Positions 10,401 to 21,011 of a DNA stretch of 64,000 bases are shown in pieces; the stretch's first letter is position 1, and every line of letters begins with the position of its first letter. The stretch is from Amia ocellicauda (lineage: Eukaryota; Chordata; Actinopteri; Amiiformes; Amiidae), in contig NW_027102664.1 of the NCBI RefSeq assembly GCF_036373705.1, forward strand, positions 186,001-250,000, written 5' to 3'. Below the pieces are notes generated by a model. That model was not told where the DNA came from. It did no database searches and saw only the letters and a program-made list of their open reading frames with translations. The position numbers and the translations under genes were made by a program.

Positions 10401-11534
10401 TACCCTCCTCGCGAGCTGTTCTTACCCGTGTTGCCTTACAGGTGTTCGGGAAAATTGATGTTCCCTCTGTGTAGAACGTGTGTGGAAACTGAAAATCAAA
10501 CTACCTCTTGTCTGCACAGTGATGAAGAGAGAGCGCTGACGGGTGTCTGGTGTAGCATTGAGCTTGACAAGGCGGTGGAGAAAGGTTACAGAGTCGGTAA
10601 GGTGTATGAGGTTTGGCATTTTTCTGAAAAATCTGATACTCTTTTTGCTGATTACATTATGACCCATCTGAAAGGGAAACAGGAGGCATCGGGCTATCCC
10701 TCATGGTGTGTTGACTCCGCGGCCAAAGAGCGATACGTTTAGCAATATTTTGAAAAGGAAGGGATCCGTCTAGAGCTGGGGAACATAACTGTAAACCCCG
10801 CCAAGAGACAAATGTCCAAACTGATTTTAAACAGTCTGTGGGGTAAGTTTGGGGAAAGAAATTACCGTCTAAACACAACCTTGATTAAAACCCCTGAACA
10901 GTTTATAGAATTTATGTTTTCCAAACAACATGCAGTATCACACTTTCAATTCTTAAATGACCACGTGGCACAGGTCCAGTGGAGGGCCCCTAAAGATTTC
11001 CCCACCAAACAGGGGAACGTTAATGTTTTCATAGCGGTTTTTACCTCGGCTTACGCCCGGCTTGAACTGTACAACTTAATGGATCAGTTGCAGGAACGCA
11101 CGCTCTATCATGATACTGACTCTGTAATCTTTGTCACCAGGCCAGGGGATTGGGTCCCTCCCCTCGGGGACTACCTTGGGGAGTTAACGAGCGAACTAGA
11201 TCCTCAGGACCACATAGTGGAGTTTGTTTCAGGGGGTCCTAAGACTTACGCATACAGAACGGCTGCGGGTAAGACCTGTATGAAAGTTAAGGGTTTCACT
11301 CTGAACCATTGTAACAACAAGCTCATTAACATCAAGTCTCTGACGACCCTGGTAGAAAGTTTTGTAACCGAGAAAGACGCGCCTCCTCGTGAGATTATTA
11401 CAGCCGGAAATCAGATCTATCGCAATAAAAAGGGGTACACGTTGGAAAATAGATCACTAAACAAACGGTTCAGGGTGGTGTACAATAAAAGAGTGTTGAA
11501 GACTGATTATACCACTCTGCCTTATGGATATTAG
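7423..11534 (+). pseudogene. Protein-primed DNA polymerase B, multiply broken (copy B)
   Basis: Replicates the linear element DNA. Three imperfect N-terminal repeats (LLQMxNxLNN..LPP type) precede a region rich in Cys/His pairs (about 8660-9030) and an exonuclease domain with the AHNAKGYDSY motif. Palm motifs: A at 10268-10297 (YDFTSLYP), B at 10818-10847 (KLILNSLWGK), C at 11106-11123 (YHDTDS), then the KVKGFTLN block. Lesions: a one-base frameshift near 8170, TAA 9348-9350, TAA 10347-10349 and TAG 10740-10742. The first two occur in every copy. The start is ATG 7423; upstream in-frame sequence is open but lacks ATG, so an upstream spliced exon is possible. The 3' end overlaps the ATPase start by 11 nt. 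Confidence 0.95.
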
Positions 11535-12195
11535 CGGTGGTTTTGAAAACAGACTTCAACACCCTTTCTCCTGTATTATAGCCGGTCCCTCCAATTCGGG
11601 GAAGAGCTATCTTATAAAGAACATCATAGAAGATGTGGACGCAACCGTGTCCCAAGCTCTTGACAACATAGTGTGGTGTTTCTCTTGCTGGCAACCTCTC
11701 TACGATGATTTGGCTTCGAAAAAAAATAATCTGAAATTTGTGCAAGGTCTCCCCGCCTCGTTGTGTGGCGATGACTTGTTCCCGCCCGGTAATACTAACC
11801 TAGTGATCCTTGATGACCTGATGGAGCAGGCCGGTGACAACAGTGAAGTGGAAAAAGCTTTCACAAAGTACACTCATCATAGGAATTTAAGTATTATTTA
11901 TTTAGTTCAAAATCTATTTTTTCAAGGTAAAAAAAGCCGCACTATTAATTTATATGCCAATTATATAATTCTTTTTAAAAACCCCAGAGATAAACTACAG
12001 GTCACCGTCTTGGCTCGTCAAATGTACCCTAACCAGACCAAGTTCTTTTTGGAGGCATTTGAGGATGCCACCAAAAAACCCTACGGGTACTTGATTGCGG
12101 AATTAAATGCACAAACCCCAGAAGACTTTCGCCTAAGAACAGGTTTGTGCCCGCACGATTGGCCGGCAGTCTATGTGCTAAAGAAAAGGAAATAA
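11524..12195 (+). CDS. FtsK/HerA-type genome-packaging ATPase (copy B)
   Basis: A 223-aa P-loop ATPase of the A32/adenovirus-IVa2-like packaging class, expected to drive DNA into capsids. Walker A is GPSNSGKS (residues 21-28). Walker B is LVILDD (93-98). A conserved LVQN segment follows near residue 130. The length is usual for Polintons. The ATG lies within the last codons of PolB, suggesting coupled expression or a shared transcript. The frame is intact. Confidence 0.95.
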   Translation: MDISGGFENRLQHPFSCIIAGPSNSGKSYLIKNIIEDVDATVSQALDNIVWCFSCWQPLYDDLASKKNNLKFVQGLPASLCGDDLFPPGNTNLVILDDLMEQAGDNSEVEKAFTKYTHHRNLSIIYLVQNLFFQGKKSRTINLYANYIILFKNPRDKLQVTVLARQMYPNQTKFFLEAFEDATKKPYGYLIAELNAQTPEDFRLRTGLCPHDWPAVYVLKKRK

Positions 12196-12201
12196 ATAAG
12201 A

Positions 12202-12537
12202 ATGTCTGTTCGGATTAAAAGAAATCTGCCGCTTTTGCAAATGTTATTTGAGAGGAGCCCGCGCCATAGGAAAGCTGTGCTGGCAGGGGCCCCCTCGGAT
12301 TTGATCGAGACCCTGTGTGAAATAGCTTTTAACATCTTACGCGGTAATATACCCCTAACCCCTTCTCAACATTCTAAACTCAAAAAACAAAAAGCGGTTA
12401 TCAAGATCATCGCTAATAAGAAGTATTCTATTAAAAGAAAAAGAAAGAAGATTAATCAAACCGGGGGTTTTATAGGACCGCTGTTGAGCATAGCCGTGCC
12501 TTTCCTAACCAGTCTTCTAGCTTCCAGAGTGGGTTAA
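12202..12537 (+). CDS. Small basic protein with hydrophobic C-terminus, pX-like (copy B)
   Basis: 111 aa. A strongly basic stretch (SIKRKRKKINQ) is followed by GGFIGPLLSIAVPFLTSLL. This basic plus glycine-hydrophobic layout is common in Polinton/adintovirus small virion proteins compared with adenovirus pX; DNA condensation or membrane activity is inference. It starts 6 bp after the ATPase stop and ends 2 bp before the next gene. Confidence 0.55.
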   Translation: MSVRIKRNLPLLQMLFERSPRHRKAVLAGAPSDLIETLCEIAFNILRGNIPLTPSQHSKLKKQKAVIKIIANKKYSIKRKRKKINQTGGFIGPLLSIAVPFLTSLLASRVG

Positions 12538-12539
12538 TA

Positions 12540-13283
12540 ATGGAATATGCTCAGAAAATGTTTTTGATCCCTCAGGAGCAGCTTGAGAAACTGAGAAAAA
12601 ATGTTGTCGGGCCAGAGCCCATTAGACAAACGGCCGAAAACAACCTGGACTCTGAAATGAAAGCTATACAGGCCAGGGCCGATTTAAATCAGAATTCCAA
12701 AGCCCAGTTGTATACCAACACGTTACAGCGCTACCTCCGTCTGGTTAGACAGGGTGAAAAAGATCAAAACATTTTAACTTTAACCATGGCCTCTCAAGAA
12801 AATGGTTCTGGGGCTGATGCGGGGGGAACGGTTGATAAAGATGTTGCGGTGACCGAACCTGTAGAGAGTTCAGAGGGAGATGTTGTAACGGATGTTTTGA
12901 GAAACATGCCGGCCAGAAGCAAAAGACATGCACAATATATCCTGCACAAAATGGTTCAGAAACTGCGGGTAACGGCTTGGAATGAACAGGGTGAATTTGT
13001 TTTTAAAGGACTACTGATCAAAGGTTCACACATGTTCGATTTGTTGAAGAGTGTCACTAGCACTAATAAGGTACCCGATAGTCGCCGACCTGTAGGCTGG
13101 AATGCTTTCCTACAGGCGATGGCCTGTCTGAACATGCCCCAATCAACAGTTCCTAACCAGGAAACGCGACAAAAAATCCGTCTGTGTAAAGAGGTGGAGC
13201 CTGATCTGACTCCGATATCTCATTACTCTGACCATGCTGAGCGACCATCCTCAGGATCTATCCATTGTTGGGAAGCTTATTAA
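12540..13283 (+). CDS. Conserved Polinton protein with charged helical N-terminus (copy B)
   Basis: 247 aa beginning MEYAQKMFLIPQEQLEKL, a start typical of a conserved uncharacterised Polinton protein (PY-type). Residues 1-80 look helical and possibly coiled-coil. An acidic linker (about 85-120) joins a C-terminal domain (VTAWNEQGEFVFKG, GSHMFDLLKSV). No enzymatic motif is seen. Its position last in the PolB-ATPase series suggests a virion or assembly role (inference). Confidence 0.6.
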   Translation: MEYAQKMFLIPQEQLEKLRKNVVGPEPIRQTAENNLDSEMKAIQARADLNQNSKAQLYTNTLQRYLRLVRQGEKDQNILTLTMASQENGSGADAGGTVDKDVAVTEPVESSEGDVVTDVLRNMPARSKRHAQYILHKMVQKLRVTAWNEQGEFVFKGLLIKGSHMFDLLKSVTSTNKVPDSRRPVGWNAFLQAMACLNMPQSTVPNQETRQKIRLCKEVEPDLTPISHYSDHAERPSSGSIHCWEAY

Positions 13284-13292
13284 TCTCATGTT

Positions 13293-13418
13293 TTTATTTG
13301 TCTCCCCTGTAAATAATGACCCGACAAACAATTTTTTATTTTTATTTTTTATTTTTCAAATGTTGTACATTTATTTATACCATAACCCCTGCTTTGTATA
13401 AGAATTGTGTTGAATAAA
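13293..13418. terminator. Convergent poly(A) region (copy B)
   Basis: AATAAA on the plus strand (13413-13418) serves the PolB-side genes. AATAAA on the minus strand (13293-13298) serves the capsid-side genes. The two 3' ends therefore overlap in an A/T-rich segment. Confidence 0.7.
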
Positions 13419-13462
13419 AACAAAACTAATGATTCAAAGGCTGTTTTCATTATTTTTTCACC

Positions 13463-14035
13463 TTAACACGCATGACATCTTTTAAAATCCTCACAAGAAC
13501 ACCCCATCTGTATACACGGCTGGCTAGGGTCGTAAGTCATTGTGTTATAAGGGGGGGTCCACAGTGTCCTGACAAACTCTGCCACTTTTTTATCATTTTG
13601 GCCTAAATCCTCACTGTACAAGGCCATAATATCGGGGTATGACCTTCCTTTAGATCTATGAAATAAGAAAAACACACAGTGTTGACCACAAGTGAAGGTC
13701 TGAAGACTTTGTACTTGACGACCGCTGTAAATGGTTTCTTGACAGTTGTTGAGCAGAAAGTTATTGATCTTCCAAGGGAAAGGTCTGAAATCCGGGGGGT
13801 TTGCATAGGAATCAAAAAATTCACCACGGTGGTCCTCCCTTAGATAAATAGCCAGCCAATGTTCTCCGGGCATATTTTTAGGGTGTGTGTTGATTATGTA
13901 CATTGCAGGTAAATTCTTGATCTTAAATTTAGGCAGCTGATCGCAGGTGTAGACTCCTAGAAACAGTTTCCGTGAGCTGGCCAGGGCATTCATGATGTGG
14001 TTGAGCTCTCTGGTGTTCATTTTAATAATAATCAT
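13463..14035 (-). CDS. Adenain-like cysteine protease (copy B)
   Basis: Virion maturation protease of the adenovirus C5 peptidase family. Catalytic His in GEHWLAIYL (H59), Asp in FFDSYA (D75), Gln in RQVQS (Q109) and Cys in FTCGQHC (C116). Two ATGs are possible: 14035 overlaps the capsid stop, while 14020 (MNTREL) lies just after it and is the likelier start. The C-terminus is Cys-rich (CSCEDFKRCHAC). Copies B and D share Ser/Thr variants (ALASS, VYTC). Confidence 0.93.
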   Translation of the reverse strand: MIIIKMNTRELNHIMNALASSRKLFLGVYTCDQLPKFKIKNLPAMYIINTHPKNMPGEHWLAIYLREDHRGEFFDSYANPPDFRPFPWKINNFLLNNCQETIYSGRQVQSLQTFTCGQHCVFFLFHRSKGRSYPDIMALYSEDLGQNDKKVAEFVRTLWTPPYNTMTYDPSQPCIQMGCSCEDFKRCHAC

Positions 14036-15331
14036 ACATAACGTTTCTCCTCTGATTCACCTCAATAATGTTGTCAAACACTGCATACACGACCATATTT
14101 ACAGTGCGTGGTAGAGGCTGCTTGAAACGCATCTCCAAACGCATATTGCCCATCTTCATCAGTGAAAAATGTTGTCCACACTCTTCGTCAGGGGTCAGGT
14201 TGAAACCGTACAGGGTGTAACCGCTGCAGTATTCCCGGCGATCGATCAGCCGGGAGTTTGATCCTTGAGATGGCGACCCGTAGCCAGTACTAGACTGTCA
14301 TATTCACGAACCACATTGCCGTTTTCAAAGTCAGGTTGAAAAGGTCTGGATGGAACCTGCACACCATCGAAGTACAACGCTATAAATTCCGCGTTATAAT
14401 GTTTAAAGTTAAAGGGGTTCTTGTTGTAAACCCCGGTAAATGCATCATTATCCACGAGACCTATAATAACCTGTTTTGGGAGCTGTCCTAGAAACAGATT
14501 TTCCTGGTTCATCACCCGTGTCCCTGCGGGGATACTGTGGACTTTCATATAGACTCTTTCGATCGGGTACTTGGCGTTTGCCGTCATTAACGCCTGCGCG
14601 TGTCCTAGTTTAACCGCCGGGGAGACGGACACTTTTTTCACAAACAGCGAGGCCGATAATATGGTCAGTTTATATTTTTCAGTATCAGGGGTCATCAGAC
14701 AAAAAGCACTTTTACTACGGATCATTTTAATTTTAATGTCTACCCCGTTGAGCATGAGTTTTTCTTGGAAAAATATGTCTGCATGGATATGCCCCATTAG
14801 CTCAAAGGTCCTCCCTTCTGTTGAAGAGGCCGTTCTTTTTTGCAAACCCTTATTGAGTCCCTCTGGATCCTTGTCGTCCATAGCTTCCGGGATGTCTTTG
14901 AAGAAAAGGCCGGGGTTGAACTGTTTGCTTAGGGTCTCCTCACTATAATTAAGTATACACTCCATCATGGCTCTATAGGGGTAAGTATTGCTGCTTTGAC
15001 TAATGAGCCGATCTCCCAGGGTCACATCCACCTGTGAAAACATGGTGGCCACCGGGTAATTGATGACCCCAGCGTTGGTCGTCTTCTCGATTGCATCGCC
15101 ATCCTCATCAGTCACTTTACAGTTCATTAAAATAAATGTGTTATTCAAATCAATATAATCCTCGCCATTGCCAGCTATAAAAAACTCCAGAGGGGCCGTG
15201 TCTGAAATTGCAGAAAGAGGGGGAATCTCTACATATATGATCTTATCTATACTCGTTTGAGTGTATGGAACTGTAAACAGATCCAGTTCTGATTTGACGC
15301 ATTCTTCCGATAGACTGTGGACAAAAGACAT
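14022..15331 (-). pseudogene. Double-jelly-roll major capsid protein, frameshifted near its 3' end (copy B)
   Basis: Hexon-like capsid subunit starting MSFVHSLSEECVKSE, 435 aa in the intact copy D. Recognised by the Polinton capsid layout (IPPLS, DTAPLEFFIAG, DLNNTFILMNCKV). A two-base insertion near 14250 shifts the frame and yields a 361-aa product lacking about the last 75 residues. It starts 3 bp after the pVI-like gene and its stop overlaps the first possible protease ATG. Confidence 0.9.
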
Positions 15332-15333
15332 GT

Positions 15334-15822
15334 TTAAAAGATGTATCCTGAGGCTCTATTTTTCTTTCTTTGAGACTTTCTTTTTGCAGGTTTTTTCTTG
15401 TGCTGCTTCCTTCTCCGAGTGTTTCCACGATATGTTGGAGAATGAGAGATTCTTCGTTTTTTGTTAGCCACGGATCTTTGTCGCCCCCTGGTGGACACAT
15501 GCTGTTTCTTCTTTTACCCCCCTCCTCGCCATTACCATGAGACCCGAACCCTCCTGATGCACATGGCTAGCTGCCCGGTTCATAACATTGGTGAACACGT
15601 CACTAACAATATTTTTAGCCGCTGATTTCAAGTGGGGTCTGGCTATAGCAAAGCCTCTCTTAAGCAGGGGTATGGCCATTCTAAAGAGACCACGAAAGAG
15701 TCCTCCTAGACCGGCGCCATACATTGTGGGGGCTCCTACAATACCGGGCAAGCCGTTCCATCTTGCATCTTGTAATAATCCACATAGGCGCTAGGATCTA
15801 CATAACCCCTCGAGGTAGCCAT
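15334..15822 (-). pseudogene. pVI-like minor virion protein, frameshifted (copy B)
   Basis: Reads MATSRGYVDPSAYVDYYK, then GLGGLFRGLFRMAIPLLKRG, an amphipathic Gly/Leu/Arg segment typical of Polinton proteins compared with adenovirus pVI, and a highly basic tail. A two-base loss near 15756 (TTCCATC against TTCCCGGC), a changed C-run near 15525 and an insertion near 15485 break the frame. The first and last are shared with copy D. Membrane-lytic or core function is inference. Confidence 0.6.
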
Positions 15823-15823
15823 T

Positions 15824-16670
15824 TTAATAATGTACAAACTGTTTCAGGGGTCGAAAATGTAGTTTGACATTAACTTTACCGAAGCGGAAGGGTACGTTGA
15901 TATTCTGATCCGATTTTACTTCGATCGTGATGTTGTCAAAGTGGGTCTTTGAGACTGGTACGTAGTGTGGTTTGTCATAAGTAATTGTGACCATGTCATT
16001 GCTTTTACCTTTATTAAGTACATTTCTCAAAAGGGGGACATAACTATCCCCGACCCTCTGGTGGGTTATGATATCCGTATACACATAAAGAGTGTAAAAG
16101 CCGCCCCACCACTTCTGAGAACCTGCTCTCTGTGTCAGAATAGAACCCAAATATACGCCCCAGTTGGCCGCTGGTTTGAATGCTAATACCTGGTTTTGAC
16201 ACCTTGTACACTCTGTTTTTAATAGGGTTGTAATATAGCTTGATGTTGGGGGTGCCTTCTGAGAACTGTTTATGCATCTCATCTAATATTTTATCCACAT
16301 TGTCATAATAACCTCCTTGTATCGTGAATGTCCATTGACTCTTTTTAACATCATCAAAAATGGCGAAGGTGGCATCCTTATCTTGTAAAACAGCCCAAGT
16401 GTAAGGATACTGTATTTCCGCCAACCCCACTTCCCACGACCCCCTTAGATCTATAGATTTTCCAAATTGTACCGTGTAACTGGATATTTCATTTTTAGGA
16501 TATATATCGAGAGAGGCATTACTGGGTAGAGTCACGTAGAAGCCTCCTGATTCCATCTTGAGAATCGAAAGTAATGCCCCCAACACACCCGCGGGCATGT
16601 TGTTATAAGGATTGAATATCGCAAACCTGTTGTTCCGGGACCCAACTATTGAACTTTTCAGGCCATCCAA
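15824..16670 (-). pseudogene. Penton-like minor capsid protein, frameshifted (copy B)
   Basis: Single-jelly-roll vertex protein of Polinton type. The likely start is the ATG at 16556 (MESGGFYVTLPSNA); an alternative at 16670 overlaps the integrase 3' end. The 5' frame runs through LGRIFGF and stops at 16044. The rest (VYTDIITHQRVGDSYVPLL onward) is in another frame to 15824, so a one-base change lies at about 16100-16150. The same break is in copies C, D and E. Confidence 0.85.
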
Positions 16671-17694
16671 GCCATTTCATCAACACATATTTTTTCCGGT
16701 TCTGGGTTTTTTCAGCTAATATCTTTTCAACTCTGTATACACTGTCTTTACCCACAATAATTTTTTGTAACTCGGCTTCGTAAAACGTTCCTTCTATATC
16801 CTCCCTGTCATAGTCTTTTAACCGGTACACGGGGGGGTCTCTAGCCAACTGTTCGGTAACTGTAAAATATTCGTCAGAAAATGTTTGTTCATAACCTTTG
16901 GCAAAAGTACTCCTTAGCTTTGAAACGCGAACCACATCACCGATGTTGAACTAATAAGTAGTTTTTCCCTTCTTAATAAATGGTCGGTATAATTTTTTAT
17001 AGACCTTAAAAGAATTACTTTGATCAACATCTAAAGGCTTCATTTTAATACTGGTGTGATACCCTTGGTTGTAAGCATCGATAAAATCTTGAACTTTATC
17101 AAAATACTTGAACGTGTTGACCGCTGTAAAATATCTCCACATTTTGGTCTTTATGGTGCGGTTAAACCTCTCCACTACCGATGCCCTAAGCTCATTACCG
17201 GTGGTGAAATGATGTATTTTGTGTCTCTTCAGTAGATTCTGAAATTCTCTGTTGAGAAACTCTTTTCCTTTATCAGTCTGCAGTTTTTTAGGACATCGAC
17301 CCTGGGACAATATATCCTCAAAGGCCCTTGTCACCGCCCGACCTGTTTTATTATGTAGAATGCGAGCCCAGGCATATTTTGATAACACATCGATACACAT
17401 CAACATCAATTTGTGACCATTGTTATGTTTTGATAAATTTGACATATCGACTAGATCCATTTGCCATTGTGAGTCTATGTCAGTTGCATATACGCGGTTT
17501 CTTTTAAAGTTAATCCTGAGAGGTTTATGTAAGGTATAGGCGTCTTGTTCCCGTAACCATTCTGAAACAACCACATCATTAACCTTCACTCCGGCCTCAG
17601 CGAGTCCTCTTTGAAAACCCTTCTTACCCGCCAAACCCCCAATCTTGGCTGGGTTGTAGTATAGTTCCTGCATTTGGGGAGCTTGCCGAGTCAT
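16603..17694 (-). pseudogene. Integrase with chromodomain, nonsense-broken (copy B)
   Basis: Same domain order as copy A. Here the chromodomain join is open (AGA codon), but TAG at 16951-16953 stops translation about 248 codons in, after the DDE core. Copy D carries the same stop. The core has GNELRASVVERF instead of GNELKALVVERF. Confidence 0.95.
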
Positions 17695-17733
17695 TCTGTC
17701 AAATAACCAAACAGACCCACACTATGCGCAAAG

Positions 17734-17755
17734 TTTTTATACAAGGTTTTTTATT
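17734..17755 (-). promoter_or_regulatory. Integrase TATA box and upstream poly(A) signal (copy B)
   Basis: Same arrangement as 1351-1372: GTATAAAAA 40 bp before the integrase ATG, with AATAAA immediately upstream. Confidence 0.6.
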
Positions 17756-18259
17756 CAACTTCAGGAGAGCAGATACCCCTTTTTACACATTTGAGAAAAG
17801 TATAACATACACAACAATTTTTTCTACGGTCCAGACAAAAAGAAATCAGATGATTGGTTACTTGATCTATATCAACAAATATACCTGTTTCTTTATCTTG
17901 TAGGCACACACCTCAGTTACATATGTAAATAAAACAACAATATGACCTATTTTAAAAGTAAACAGAGGTGTATTAAACATGCTCAGCAAAAGGTCATACA
18001 GATGTTGATGATATGGCCTAATATCATTCTTGGCCCCCTTGAGCGCTTCATCCCAGTGTTCGTACCCCCCGGTCTTTGTTACAGCAGCCATTCACTTTTC
18101 CAGGTTTGAAAGTTGATCCTCATCGATGGTTAAATCTGTAGAGAAAAGGCTCGCGTTGGCTACTTTTCTGTCAAGCACATGGTGTAATAGCGCTCTCAGG
18201 TTAGCTACAGAGTGTTGATGACAGAACCAGTTGCAGAAGCAGTCCAGAACATTCCCCAT
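17751..18259 (-). pseudogene. Possible Bcl-2-family gene, broken (copy B)
   Basis: Same three segments, TGA and frame change as copy A (55-aa segment from ATG 18259, 74-aa segment 17867-18091). A point change alters one Ala codon in the first segment. Confidence 0.4.
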
Positions 18260-18271
18260 GTTCAAAGTCCC

Positions 18272-19120
18272 TTAGTTCAGGTCAGAGTCTGAATCAGTGG
18301 CGTAGATGTCGAATTCCTCGTCGCTGCCCCCAGCTTTAACTTCTTTACTGAAGAAATAAGCTTTTAGCTTGCCAGCGGTTTTTCTACTCGGCTCATCCAG
18401 GTCATTGACCAGCTGCCCAAGTTTCTCTATTATAAACGGCTCCTTTTTCAGCTCCAGCAAAATCTCATCTATGATTTTCTGGACTTGTCCCGCAGTGACA
18501 TGTATGTGGGAGTAAGACAGCGCCTTGATTAGTGCCGGTTTCAGCCACGGTTTGTTCAGTCTTCTGTAAAACACGTTGAAATAGAACAGGAAATAGTAAC
18601 GGTCTGGTTCAAACAAACAACTGTGTCTCAACTGACTGGGGTGATTCACTTCACACCCCCGACAGACTTCTTTCAGAGCTCGGTCGATGAGAGCACTCAG
18701 AATATACACCAGGGTGCTTTTAACCACTCTGCTTACTTGGTCACATACCCCGGGCATAAATCCTGCGTCTTCATCACGCCCCTGGGACAGTCCGATGCTC
18801 ATTGGGTCGCCTGGTGGTTTGTGGGGTGTTTCTACATCCATTGGACTGACCCCCTCCTGAGACGCACAGACGGTAGACAGTTCGGCAAAATCGAGGCCCT
18901 CCATGAGCTCCAGAGGCTGGGGATCCCCGAGACTCATTTGGACATCCATCGCACCGCATGTTGTTTCGTCCTGAGGGACCGGGGTCTGAGGTCTTGGAGG
19001 GTAACCGCAGTCAGAGGGTTCCAGAGTGTATACAAAATCTGGGGAATAGAACCAGGGGTGATCCCGGGTTTGAAGAGGCCTGTAGAGCCTGTCGACGTCC
19101 GCAGCTTTCGGGTAAGACAT
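18272..19120 (-). CDS. 282-aa protein with CxxC-H-HxC motif (copy B)
   Basis: Intact and nearly identical to copy A. Differences include VKAGGSDEEF for VKAGDSDEEF and SKEV for RKEV near the acidic tail. The Cys/His cluster is unchanged. Confidence 0.65.
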   Translation of the reverse strand: MSYPKAADVDRLYRPLQTRDHPWFYSPDFVYTLEPSDCGYPPRPQTPVPQDETTCGAMDVQMSLGDPQPLELMEGLDFAELSTVCASQEGVSPMDVETPHKPPGDPMSIGLSQGRDEDAGFMPGVCDQVSRVVKSTLVYILSALIDRALKEVCRGCEVNHPSQLRHSCLFEPDRYYFLFYFNVFYRRLNKPWLKPALIKALSYSHIHVTAGQVQKIIDEILLELKKEPFIIEKLGQLVNDLDEPSRKTAGKLKAYFFSKEVKAGGSDEEFDIYATDSDSDLN

Positions 19121-19155
19121 TCTCTTTAATTTTAAACCATGAATGAATTGTTGCG

Positions 19156-19184
19156 CCTTTTATCCTATCTCTTCACTACGTCAC
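19156..19184 (-). promoter_or_regulatory. Promoter of the 282-aa gene: CRE plus TATA (copy B)
   Basis: The TGACGTA site and GGATAAAAGG box are preserved at the spacing seen in copy A. Confidence 0.6.
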
Positions 19185-19198
19185 GACACACCGCCCTC

Positions 19199-19790
19199 TT
19201 AGAAGAGAGTAGCCCCTGAGCCGTCAGACCCCCCTCCAAAACCCCACACGTCGTCTGTTTTATCATCGTCGTCGTCATTCAAGGGGGATATATAATCCAT
19301 AATCCAGCATATTCTCCTTCTAACCAAATCCAGTTGCGAACATTTGGTCAAGATGTCAAAACCATCATTTATACAGTTTATGACCTCTTTCAAGAACGGC
19401 CAGTCCACGGCGTCAAACATAATTTCAGTAACCTGTTTTTCTGGATCCTCCACACCCCCTTCAATAGGGTTTGTAATCAGGGTACTGCTAAACAAAACCT
19501 TACGATCTGTAGTTTGAGATAGACTCTTCACCACTCTACCGTAGTTCTGCAAGCTTTCCCATTCACACCTTTCAAAACCCTGAGTCGGAGACTCCATTTC
19601 GCATTCTCTTGGACCCTCTTGCAAGCCTTCTAGAGTCTTATCCACAAGCCCCAGATCTCTCCAGGCCATCACCTTCAACCAGTCCTCATAAGAGTATTCA
19701 ATTACCGTCTCAAAAGGTTCCAACGTACCCTCCTTCTCTCCCAAAGCAAAAAGCTCCACTCCAACATAGCTGGGATCCCTTTTAAAGCGC
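19199..19790 (-). pseudogene. Unrecognised acidic-tailed protein, 5' end deleted (copy B)
   Basis: The body and C-terminus are complete and the 5' end and promoter are lost at the same junction as copy A. The frame stays open to 20023, passing antisense through the tRNA-Val gene at 19986. That 274-codon frame is a by-product of the deletion. Confidence 0.55.
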
Positions 19791-19985
19791 AGGGCGACCT
19801 GCCTTGGAAAGAGTTTCCAAAGTGTCCTGATGTGCCCTTTAGCAATGCCAAACAGGTCTGTGAAAATGGCATCCTTTCGCGGCACTTCAGACGCCATCTC
19901 ACAGTCTAGCCGACCTGAAATGCGTGAGCCCGTTTTACCAGCAGGCTTCAACGGTAACCGTTTGAAGCAAGACGTGGCGGTGTCA

Positions 19986-20058
19986 GTTTCCGTAGTGTAG
20001 CGGTTATCACGTTCGCCTAACACGCGAAAGGTCCCCGGTTCGAAACCGGGCGGAAACA
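19986..20058 (+). tRNA. tRNA-Val(AAC), module B/C copy 1
   Basis: The best-preserved copy: loop CTAACAC, as in vertebrate tRNA-Val(AAC), with all stems paired and both internal promoter boxes present. As in the A/B copy 1, the expected downstream TTTT is replaced by CATTTC. Confidence 0.92.
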
Positions 20059-20222
20059 GCCTGCTGTGGGCCGGTCCATTTCATCCTGTTTGCCCTCGTG
20101 GTTCCCCGGAGGCGGTGGGTAGCTTTTCTTCATTGGAGTGCCCGAAATCGGTGCTCTCAGAGCGTCCGTCCGTCGACAGGTTGAAATTGTAAACGCTGGT
20201 GTAGCCACTTTTAATTAAAATC

Positions 20223-20280
20223 TGATGATGATGATGATGATGATGTTGTTGTTGTTGTTCTTGTTGTTGTTCTTGTTGTC
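20223..20280 (+). repeat. GAT/GTT trinucleotide microsatellite
   Basis: Same structure as 3840-3897. Confidence 0.95.
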
Positions 20281-20657
20281 ATCGTGGTCGCCGTCATTAT
20301 TATTGTTAAAGTAAAGCAGTAGTTAGATTTGTTGCTACCGTAAGGTGCAGAAGGCACAATAGCTCTGTGATTGTCTGATGGTGGCACAAGACAAGCAGCA
20401 GCTGTTTGAACAAGCCATTGAGCATCACCTTGTTGGGGTAAGTGTAAGTCTTGTCATAGCTCAGGGCGTTCTTCCTTTGAAAGAGTTTCCAAAGTGTCCT
20501 GATGTGCCCTTTAGCAATGCCAAACAGGTCAGTGAAAATGGCATCCTTTCGCCGCACTTCAGACGACATCTCACAGCCTAGCCGACCTGAAACACCTGAG
20601 CCCGTTTTACCAGCAGGCTTTAACGGTAACCATTTGAAGCAAGAGGCAGCGGTGTCA

Positions 20658-20730
20658 GTTTCCGTAGTGTAGCGGTTATCACGTTTGCCCAACGCGCGAA
20701 AGGTCCCCGGTTCGAAACCGGGCGGAAACA
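20658..20730 (+). tRNA. tRNA-Val(AAC)-like, module B/C copy 2, degenerate anticodon arm
   Basis: Shares the C33 change of the A/B second copy (loop CCAACGC) and has a further C-to-T change in the anticodon stem (TTTGC opposite GCGAA), leaving a weaker pair. Probably decaying. Confidence 0.78.
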
Positions 20731-20888
20731 GCCTACTGTGCCCTTTTCGTCATGCTTGCCCTCGTGGTTCCCCGGAGGCGGTGGGTGTCTTTTCTTCATT
20801 GGAGTGCCCGCAATCGATGCACTCAGAGCGTCCGTCCGTCGACAGGTTGAAATTGTAAACGCTGGTGTAGCCACTTTTAATTAAAATC

Positions 20889-20932
20889 TGATGATGATGA
20901 TGATGATGATGTTGTTGTTTTGTTCTTGTTGT
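20889..20932 (+). repeat. GAT/GTT trinucleotide microsatellite, second unit
   Basis: Same structure as 4507-4549. Confidence 0.95.
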
Positions 20933-21011
20933 CATCGTGGTCGCCGTCATTATTATTGTTAAAGTAAAGCAGTAGTTAGATTTGTTGCTACCGTAAGGTG
21001 TAGAAGACAAC

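Larger units (their letters stand above)
4629..19790. mobile_element. Polinton copy B
   Basis: From the putative PolB-side terminus (AGTAGGTA at 4629) to the deletion junction near 19788 that removed the Int-side terminus. It contains all thirteen gene positions of the element. Intact frames: ATPase, basic protein, coiled-coil-type protein, protease and the 282-aa gene. Broken: seven-exon gene, PolB, major capsid, pVI-like, penton, integrase, Bcl-2-like and the unrecognised gene. Confidence 0.9.
19788..21011. repeat. tRNA-Val module, two tandem repeats (between copies B and C)
   Basis: Nearly identical to the A/B module, including the same left deletion junction. Modules A/B and B/C therefore arose by duplication of one rearranged segment. 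Confidence 0.75.

Noticed and set aside
19199-20023. 274-codon minus-strand protein covering the unrecognised gene and a tRNA
   Set aside because: The first 70 or so codons come from sequence antisense to the tRNA module, joined by a deletion. Copies C and D show a different true start.
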